Positions 1-5,254 of a stretch of DNA of 5,254 bases are shown one piece after another (within the stretch, counting starts at the first letter, position 1; each line of letters starts with the position of its first letter). The notes under the pieces were generated by a model. That model worked only from the letters and a program-made list of their open reading frames with translations. It made no database searches and was not told the DNA's origin. A program made the translations under genes and the position numbers. The stretch is from Prosthecobacter sp. (GTDB lineage: Bacteria > Verrucomicrobiota > Verrucomicrobiia > Verrucomicrobiales > Verrucomicrobiaceae): NCBI GenBank assembly GCA_025869455.1, contig JAOZVT010000794.1, forward strand, positions 1-5,254. Reading direction: 5' to 3'.

Positions 1-1
1 G

Positions 2-880
2 GCGGATGTGAAGGAGTGGTTTGACGGGAGTGCTCTGGAAAAGGGGCCGAGGGTGCAGGCGTTTGATCCGAAGCCTCAGGCGGGTGTGGCTTTTGACCAG
101 GGGTTCGCGGTGGTGAGTCCGAAGCCGGGCTTTGAGGCTAAGGCGATGCTGGGGAGTGATGGGGCGATGCCTTGGCTGAGTGCCATGGCGGGGTTTCCTA
201 ACGCTAGTGGGGGCGTGGCGAAGTCGCCGGAAATGAAGTTGGTTAGGCCCTTATTGTTGCGGGGTGAGCCGAGGCCAGCAGGGGTGCCGACTGACTCCAC
301 GGTGGTGACTGCGCGTGTGCCTGAGCCGAAGCCAGAACCGAAGCCTGAGCTCGTGGATTTGGTGGATCGCAGTCAGCCTGGGGAAGATCGGTCGGCTTTG
401 TCTAGCGGGCAAAATTCATCTGCACCTCCCATGCTGAAGCCTCTGGAAATGGCGGAGGCAACCGGGAATGGCGTGCTGCGGCCGAATGAGCAGGATCGGC
501 CCGATAAGTGGTTTGAGTTTCAGGAGGGGAAGTTTGAGATGAAGGAAGGCGGGCCGAAGTCTCTGCCTAGCTGGGCGGTGCCTCAGAGTCGGGAGGATGT
601 GCAGCAGATCCTTGAGGAGAAGCAGAAGACGGCGGGTTCTGAACCTTTGGTTAGTCTGGCGGTGAATGCGCGGCGGGATCAGGAGGGCCAGGGGAGGGTG
701 CCCATTCCGCAAAAGAATAGGCCGGGGCTGCCGCTGAAGTCTCCGGCTCAGGTGCCGAATGAATCATCGGTTAGGCCTGGGGTGGGCGCGGCTGGGGTGG
801 AGGATTCTACACCTGGCGCGGTGCCTTTGTCACCGTCTGCTCCTGCTCAGCAGACGGAGAAGAAGGCTCCGGTCACGCCC
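2..880 (+). other. Pro/Glu/Lys-rich, probably disordered N-terminal part
   Basis: Residues 1-293 are dominated by Pro, Gly, Glu, Lys, Ala and Ser, with few hydrophobic clusters. Residues 107-116 form a short PEPKPEPKPE run. Short islands containing Trp and Phe, such as the KWFEFQEGKFEMKE stretch around bases 508-550, break up the low-complexity sequence and may be linear motifs or tiny folded pieces. No signal peptide can be judged because the real N-terminus is upstream. I recognise no family here. Gly is mostly written GGG in this part, unlike the repeat linker downstream. The likely role is a flexible spacer or tether between an unseen upstream domain and the helical region that follows. 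Confidence 0.6.
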
Positions 881-3800
881 ATGGATTATGATCAATGGGC
901 GCGGGATCGTCCCTCGCCGGATCAGCCGATCTCGGGATTGCAGGAGTTACCAGACTGGAAGGAGTTTGAGCAAACGGGGAAAGTGGCGCCGGTGTATGAT
1001 CCGTTTGGGGTGGGGCAGAAGGGGCGGTTTCATGAGGTGCCTGAGGAACTGCGCACCAGCCCGCAGGGGAAGGCGCTGATGATGCTGGAGCAGGGGCTGC
1101 CGCCAGCGGAGGTGGCGCGGCGTTTGCAGTCAGACATGAAGAAGCTGGAGGCGATGACCGATGGGGACGATCCGGCGGCGGTTTGGAAGGGCAGTGTGCG
1201 GCTGGATAATGACATGCAGCAGGCGCTGGAGGCGGCGAAAAGTGCGGCTGTTAAAAGTGTCTTGGAGGATTGGCAAAAGCGCACGGGTTTACCCCCAGAG
1301 CAGCTGATTGAGGCCTACACAGGGGATAAGGGTGCTCTGCCGACGGTGCAGCAGCAGGAGCTGGAAAAGTCTCTGCGAGGGGTGTTTGATGATCCTGCTT
1401 TTAAGGTGGGGTCAGAGCGGCATTACACGGGCAAGGTGATGGCGGGCGGGGCCTCCCAGGCGGACTACACGATGCGTCAGCGTGGGGAGGGGAAGGTGGA
1501 TGTGTTTTTTACTCTGCCCAATGGCAAGACGAGGCGCGCTGAAATAGCAGCGGTTTCAGATGCGGAAATGCAGTCGGAGCTGGGCAAGAGTAAAGCCAGT
1601 CTCAATGAGATCTCGGCGAAGGAGAAATCCATCCAGGAGGAATTGGACAAACGTAAGGCCTACAAAGTCCAGGTGGAGCAAAGAAAGTATGCGGGCAGTG
1701 GCGCGCGGATGCCTGAAAAAGTGGCCCATGACATCGCCCAGATCGAGCGCAATCTGAAGGCGACGCAAGAGAAGCGAATGGAGCTGGAGGGGGATCTGAA
1801 AATTCTGATGGTGAGGGGCAAACGCGCCCTCCTGGACAGACGTGTGATGGAGGAGGTGCGGAAGCCGGAGTGGCGCGACGAGATCGGTACATACGATGGC
1901 TGGGCAGAGGTGGGAAAGGGCGGCACCTCGGCCATTCTGGGGCTGGGCACCATGTATGCCACGGCTATCGGGGATGAGAAGATGCAGCGGGAGATGGCGG
2001 AGGCGAATGCGAATCTGGATCTGGTGATGGGCGGCAGCACCCGGCGTGAGCTGGAGGGCGGCTGGTGGAATGATGTGGTCATCAATTTTCAGCGCGGTGT
2101 GGGGGAGGAGCTGGTCTATCTACCGCTGACCCTCGCCACTGGCGGCACGGCCACTCGGGGGGCCAAGGTTTTAGCAAAGGAGGCCGTGAAAAAAGGCCTG
2201 GCTCGCCACGTCGGAAAGGAAACTTTGGCCAATATCGCTCAGGGCGTAGGCGGCAGTTTATTGGATACGAATGGACGCATCTTAGAGGCTGAGGCCGCTG
2301 GCAATAAGGAGGAGGCCAAGAGGCTGAAAGATGGCAAGTGGATGCGGGCTATTTTAAGCACAGCCAGTGGCATGGCGGCGGATAAACTGAATCCCTTGCG
2401 CGGGCGTCTGACCTCCAAGGCCAATCCAGTGGCGCAAAACATGGCGTCGGCCATCGCGGATCAGACGGTGATTGATCCCGCGACCATTGGTCAGGGCGGG
2501 TTAGATTTGGGACAAATTTCCGCAGGTGTGGTGGGTAGCATGGGCAGCTCTCACTTCGTGAATGGGGTAACACCCAATCATTCATCAGGCGAGCCGCTCA
2601 AGAAAGAGCCTAATTCCACCATTCCTCCGGTCGGCCAGTATTCGATCGAGGGAGGCGGGTACGTCGAGTACGAGAATGCTCCATCCCAGATCCCTCCTCC
2701 CGGTGCACAAGCATGGGCGCAGTATCAAGCAGGCACACAGCCAGGAGCAGCGGCACCCGCACAGCCGGGGCAGCCGCCGCAGGGGAATGCGGTGACGAAT
2801 GGTGAGCCAGGTCTTGATGAATCAGGAAATGGTGTAAAACATCCGTCGGTGATGACCGGCAGTGGTACTTCCACTAGCCAAGTGCCTGACCCAAATGCGC
2901 CCGTGCAGCCCGGTGTGCCGTCTGGCGAAGGCACGTTGCCTCAAGGTGGCACGCAGCCAGGAGCCGCCACGCCTGCACAGCCCGGTGTGCCATCGGGCGA
3001 GGGCACGTTGCCTCAAGGTGGCACGCCGTTAGGAGCAGCTGCGCCTGCACAGCCCAGTGTGCCGACGCAAGGGAATGCGGTAACGAATGGCGAGGCAGGT
3101 TTTGATGCATCAGGAAACAGTGTAAAACATCCGTCAGCGATAGCGGGTAGCGGCGCTTCCCCTAGCCAAGTGCCTGATCCAAATGCGCCTGTGCAGCCCG
3201 GTGCGCCATCGGGCGAAGGCACCTTGCCTCAAGGTGGCACGCAGCCAGGAGCCGCCACGCCTGCACAGCCCGGTGCGCCATTGGACCCAAACGCGCCTGT
3301 GCAACCGGGTGCGGAATTGGGGACACCAGGGCAGGTGCCTACGGGTGCTCCACCGGGGCAGCCTTTGGCCCCTGGGGCGCAGCCGCCGCCTTTGGGTGAG
3401 GGTTCTCCGGCAACGGAGAATGCGCCTAACAAAAAGGGTAATTCGGGTGCACCGCCGCCCCTGCCGCCGCCGCCTTTGTGGAAGGGGCCGTCCATCACTG
3501 GAGAGACTGTGGAGATTCTGGATCGTAACGAGGACGGCAGCTTTGAGGTCCGGCGTGCCAATGGGGAGGTGCGGACTTTTAAGGAGAGTGATGTGGCTAG
3601 GATGACGGGGATGAAAAAGGTGGATATGGACGCCTTTATCCAGCAGAAGGATCTTTTGGGCGATAACCAGCCCTCTGCCACAGGGGGCCTGTCCATCGGT
3701 GAAACACACGCTGAACCTGGGAAAAAGCAGCGGCTGGTGGATCGCATCACGCAGCAGTTTGATCGCCTGCTGCCCGGCTTTTTGGGCGCGGATACGCACA

Positions 3801-5254
3801 TCTTCCAGTCGGCGCAGGATCTGCTGAATTCAGATTACGCGCGGGAGCATCCTTTCACCCCAGAGCAGGTGGCGGAGATCCTGGGGGCAGAGGGGTTTCA
3901 TGATCCGAATACGGGGAAGAGCTTTGTCATCGTGGACAATGTGCGCCCGCGTGAGGGGGAAAGCGCACGCCGCGCCATGCAGCGTGTGATTGCCCATGAG
4001 GGGATAGGTCACGGCGGTGTGAATCGTTTGTTAGACGGGAATGAAACGGCACGGAAGCGGTTCGACTATCTGATGGGTCGGATTCGGCAAATGGACCCTG
4101 AGGGCCTGCGCGCCCTGGCGGCGGACCCCGCCTACGCGCATCTCCAGGGAGATCCCCGGGGCCTGGCGCTGGAGTGGCTGGCGCGGGAGTCTGAGCGGCG
4201 GCCAGAACTTTTGAAAGAACGCAATCTGCTGACGGCCATGCGGGCGGTTGTCGGGCAGGCGATCTCTGACATGCTGGTGAAGCTGGGCGTGCGGGTGGAG
4301 GGCAAGGCAGACCTGGATCGCCACGTGGATATTTTCTTGCAGCAGGCACGCCAGGCCGCGCTGAATCGCAGCCCCGAAGGGCAGCGCCGTCTCCAGGCCG
4401 GGGCGCGTCAGGACTTGCAGTTTAGCCGCCGCCAGCCTGGGCAGGCCACGGTGGACTTTCGGGAGCGGCAGACGAATGCTCATTTAGCCGAAGGCCTGAT
4501 CCGTGAGGATGAGCAGGGCCGGGCAGCTAATGATGCGGCGCTGAGTGTGGAGCAGCGTTTGCAAAAACTGACAGAGCTGTATCCCCACGCGACCCCACAG
4601 CAGCAGCAGGAAATGCAGGCGCTGGCCACGCAGTTTGATCCCGCTGAAGGTCTCAGTCTAGAGTCGAAGATTTTTCAGCGTCTGGGCAGGCCAGGGGCCG
4701 CGCAGACCTTCACGGAGACACAGAAGGAGTTAGGCAGGCTGGCACCTATCTCCCTGAGTCCCTCTCACCACACCACGCCTGCCGGGGTCAAGAACGATCG
4801 TGAGGTACACAATGGTCAGTTAGGCAATGTCCAACTGGAGGGCGAGTGGTGGAAAGGGCAGGCAGGCCAGCCTAACACGAACCCTGCCACCGGGGGCGCG
4901 GTGAAGCCCTTCCGCAGTCCTGTGGATGCGGTGCGGCCGCATCTGGCGCAGATCGTGCGGGAGGGGCACATCGCCCGCACGCGCATGGGGCTGGACGGGG
5001 AGCGTGAGCATCTGCTTACTCATCCGGTGACGATCAATGGCCAGACCCACATCGCCATGGCCGTGGCACGTGCCCGGGCGGATGGGACACTGGTGGTGGA
5101 ACCCGGCATGGTGAAGGTGTACACGCCGTCAGATTTCCAAAGGGTCATGGAAAATGACAACGTCAGTGATAACCTGATTGAACTCCCCGGCAGTGTCGAA
5201 GACTATGGCGGTGTGGAGCAGCGAGACTCCCTGCTGAACATGGTGAACCGAAGC
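2..5254 (+). CDS. Giant multi-domain polyvalent-type protein with zincin-like metallopeptidase module (partial at both ends)
   Basis: A single frame stays open from base 2 to base 5254 (1751 codons). No stop was seen, and neither the true start nor the end is present, so the full protein is longer. Residue numbers used here count the codon at base 2 as 1. The chain alternates low-complexity Pro-rich segments with helical or globular ones: disordered N-terminus (1-293), helical region (294-519), coiled coil (520-621), Gly/Ala-rich helices (629-853), repeat linker (about 897-1160), small beta module (1165-1201), HExxGH metallopeptidase module (1240-1477) and a C-terminal region (1478-1751). Known: phages and conjugative elements encode very large polyvalent proteins that carry several enzymatic domains and enter the recipient cell. 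Inferred: this belongs to that class. There is no in-frame cysteine codon. An internal virion protein or a secreted toxin is an alternative. The reading frame is certain; the overall role is moderately to weakly supported. Confidence 0.93.
881..1558 (+). other. Unassigned mostly helical region ending in a small beta-rich piece
   Basis: Residues 294-519 contain more regular hydrophobic spacing than the preceding part. There are aromatic-rich stretches (MDYDQWARDRP, then LPDWKEFEQTGK), followed by amphipathic helices around bases 1048-1260 (for example KALMMLEQGLPPAEVARRL) and 1258-1390 (KSVLEDWQKRTGLPPEQLI). The end, bases 1463-1570, looks like a compact beta unit with alternating hydrophobics and an NGK turn (VDVFFTLPNGKTRRAEI), leading into the coiled coil. 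I do not recognise a named domain. It could be one of the many 'large polyvalent protein-associated' domains of unknown function, but nothing visible proves that. Confidence 0.45.
1559..1864 (+). other. Charged coiled-coil hairpin
   Basis: Residues 520-621 are rich in Glu, Lys, Gln, Arg and Leu, with hydrophobics spaced roughly by heptads, in two arms. The first arm runs to about residue 562 (LNEISAKEKSIQEELDKRK). A Gly-containing break, YAGSGARMP, occupies residues 563-571 (bases 1688-1714). The second arm continues through IERNLKATQEKRMELEGDL to about residue 621. Two helices joined by a short glycine turn suggest an antiparallel coiled-coil hairpin, a common stalk or oligomerisation element in long phage and secreted proteins. 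The function is inferred from composition only; a long single helix with a kink is the alternative. Confidence 0.7.
1886..2560 (+). other. Gly/Ala-rich, partly hydrophobic helical region
   Basis: Residues 629-853 change character abruptly after the coiled coil. They contain short hydrophobic, glycine-studded stretches: AILGLGTMYATAIG (residues 644-657), ELVYLPLTLATGGTAT (from residue 703), and a later GQISAGVVGSMGSS near bases 2508-2548. Between them lie amphipathic helices with positive charge (AKEAVKKGLARHVGKETL) and a charged segment (EAEAAGNKEEAKRLKDGK). The hydrophobic stretches are short and Gly-rich for classical membrane helices, so this could be a helical bundle, a tape-measure-like or virion-internal segment, or a membrane-inserting region. 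I recognise no named family. Confidence 0.5.
2780..2992 (+). repeat. Direct repeat, copy 1 (period 288 bases)
   Basis: This 213-base stretch (residues 927-997) recurs exactly 288 bases downstream at 3068-3280. The two encoded segments match at 60 of 71 residues with no gaps. Key shared words are GNAVTNGE, VKHPS, SQVPDPNAPVQPG and SGEGTLPQGGT. The reading frame is preserved because 288 is divisible by three. Nine of the 11 amino-acid differences lie in the first half of the unit. Confidence 0.95.
2906..3049 (+). repeat. 72-base (24-residue) tandem unit, two copies
   Basis: Two adjacent in-frame 24-residue units begin at bases 2906 and 2978 with QPGVPSGEGTLPQGGT, followed by a PGAATPA or LGAAAPA tail. 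A partial third start (QPSVP) follows at 3050. The same unit occurs once more at 3194-3265, within the second 288-base copy, again followed by a partial start at 3266. The nesting shows that at least two rounds of in-frame duplication built the linker. Confidence 0.92.
3068..3280 (+). repeat. Direct repeat, copy 2 (period 288 bases)
   Basis: Second copy of the unit at 2780-2992, covering residues 1023-1093. Bases 3224-3275 are identical to 2936-2987 over 52 bases, whereas the 5' part has many substitutions, both silent and amino-acid changing. This uneven divergence fits an older duplication whose right half was later homogenised by recombination, or strong constraint on that half. The copy runs directly into a further short DPNAPVQPG echo at base 3284. 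Confidence 0.95.
3494..3604 (+). other. Small SH3-like or similar beta module
   Basis: Residues 1165-1201 read as short alternating strands: a GETVEILDR strand, an acidic turn (NEDG), SFEVRR, an NGE turn, then VRTFKESDV. The pattern of a modified-value strand followed by a 'NG' hairpin is typical of small five-stranded beta barrels such as SH3-like folds. It sits between the polyproline end of the linker and the metallopeptidase module, so it may be a binding or spacer domain. The fold is an inference from the strand pattern; no conserved catalytic residue is apparent. Confidence 0.4.
3719..4423 (+). other. Zincin-like metallopeptidase module (HExxGH type)
   Basis: Residues 1240-1474. A helical lead-in (QRLVDRITQQFDRLLPGF) precedes a strand with a GFHDPNTGKSFVIVDN hairpin (residues 1298-1312) and then the helix VIAHEGIGHGGVNRLLD, with H1332, E1333 and H1337 as probable zinc ligands and catalytic base. 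The spacing is HExxGH, one residue longer than classical HExxH, as established for dipeptidyl peptidase III (M49). A candidate third ligand, E1391 in LALEWLARESE, lies 54 residues after the second His, close to the 53-residue spacing in M49. The TGK..hydrophobic..DN hairpin, HExxGHxG helix, downstream Glu helix, then an 'MRAVVGQAISDML.KLGV' helix and FSRR (residue 1474) match, from memory, the peptidase-like module of phage and conjugative-element polyvalent proteins. Substrate is unknown; it may process the chain itself or act on host proteins. Confidence 0.75.
4424..4795 (+). other. Helical segment after the metallopeptidase module
   Basis: Residues 1475-1598 are Gln-, Glu-, Ala- and Leu-rich, with amphipathic helices such as SVEQRLQKLTELYPHA and a QQQQ run near base 4600, then FTETQKELGRLAPISLSP. 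A short His/Thr/Pro patch (SPSHHTTPAG, about bases 4758-4787) separates it from the last domain. I recognise no family. It is probably a connector between the peptidase module and the C-terminal domain. Confidence 0.4.
4796..5254 (+). other. Unidentified C-terminal alpha/beta domain (incomplete)
   Basis: Residues 1599-1751 begin with a Trp-rich stretch (VQLEGEWWKGQ), followed by a helix (VDAVRPHLAQIVREGH, near residues 1641-1656), then a run of probable strands: HPVTINGQTHIAMAVARA, TLVVEPGMVKVYTPSDF (ending at residue 1712). Such a helix followed by several strands recalls the small Barnase/RelE-like or LPD-type domains often found at the ends of polyvalent proteins, but I see no diagnostic catalytic set and cannot name it. 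The domain or the protein continues past the window. The tail from residue 1713 is acidic and polar. Confidence 0.4.

Larger units (their letters stand above)
2690..3481 (+). other. Pro/Gly/Ala-rich repeat linker
   Basis: Residues about 897-1160 are a low-complexity linker made almost wholly of Pro, Gly, Ala, Gln, Thr, Ser, Asn and Val. It separates the Gly/Ala-rich helical region from the C-terminal enzymatic half. It holds a 288-base periodic duplication and a nested 72-base unit, listed separately. It ends in a proline tract, PPPLPPPP (residues 1151-1158), just before a Trp-containing start of the next folded module. Codon use differs from the flanks, with more GGT, GCA, CAA and CCA. The likely role is a long extended tether; such linkers also tolerate copy-number changes. 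Confidence 0.85.

Noticed and set aside
143..190. In-frame ATG codons near the left end as the true start of the gene
   Set aside because: The frame is open back to the window edge, coding-like composition continues upstream of these codons, and no convincing ribosome binding site precedes them.
759..1079. Plus-strand 106-codon frame
   Set aside because: It is in another frame inside the main gene, and its translation is extremely Arg-rich, which is typical of a frame-shifted reading of G-rich codons.
2725..3222. Two near-identical minus-strand peptides starting MPSPDG, 288 bases apart
   Set aside because: They are mirror images of the plus-strand direct repeats; their offset equals the repeat period exactly.
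2780..3280. CRISPR array or intergenic tandem repeat
   Set aside because: The units are adjacent rather than separated by unique spacers, they vary in sequence, and all keep the protein frame, so they are coding repeats.
2906..3280. Collagen-like Gly-X-Y repeat
   Set aside because: Gly is frequent but not at every third residue; the 24-residue unit has no regular G-X-Y phase.
3134..3801. Two long overlapping minus-strand open frames (221 and 190 codons) opposite the linker and start of the peptidase half
   Set aside because: They overlap each other in different frames, give Arg/Pro/Gly/Ser-rich low-complexity translations, and lie opposite the continuous plus-strand gene. GC-rich repeats produce such open frames without coding meaning.
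4031..4483. Minus-strand frame of 150 codons opposite the metallopeptidase module
   Set aside because: It lies opposite the HExxGH-coding stretch, has no recognisable motif, and is Leu/Pro/Arg/Gln-rich as expected for the reverse complement of this codon usage.

Overview
The window is one uninterrupted plus-strand reading frame. Reading from base 2, I find no in-frame stop through base 5254, giving 1751 codons with neither the start nor the end of the gene in view. Everything on the minus strand and in the other plus frames looks like a shadow of this gene. I found no RNA gene, CRISPR array, insertion sequence, terminator or true intergenic stretch.

The protein is a giant multi-domain chain. 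In order it holds: a long Pro/Glu/Lys-rich N-terminal region that looks disordered (2-880); a mostly helical region ending in a small beta-rich piece (881-1558); a charged coiled-coil hairpin (1559-1864); a Gly/Ala-rich, partly hydrophobic helical region (1886-2560); a Pro/Gly/Ala linker with nested tandem repeats (about 2690-3480); a small beta module (3494-3604); a zincin-like metallopeptidase module with an HExxGH motif (3719-4423); and a C-terminal region with helices followed by an unidentified beta-rich domain (4424-5254). The zincin segment and the helices after it resemble, from memory, a module found in the very large 'polyvalent' proteins of phages, prophages and conjugative elements. 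The window is therefore best read as part of an accessory, probably mobile-element, protein rather than housekeeping sequence.

The most striking property is that no in-frame cysteine codon occurs in all 1751 residues. Together with the disordered segments, the hydrophobic Gly-rich region and the metallopeptidase module, this suggests a protein that is delivered, injected or exported and perhaps processed. That is inference; no delivery gene lies within the window.

The organism cannot be fixed. The sequence is GC-rich with many GCG, GGG, CTG and GTG codons, and is clearly bacterial or phage in style. A member of the Verrucomicrobiota/PVC group is a possibility by general resemblance only, held at low confidence.
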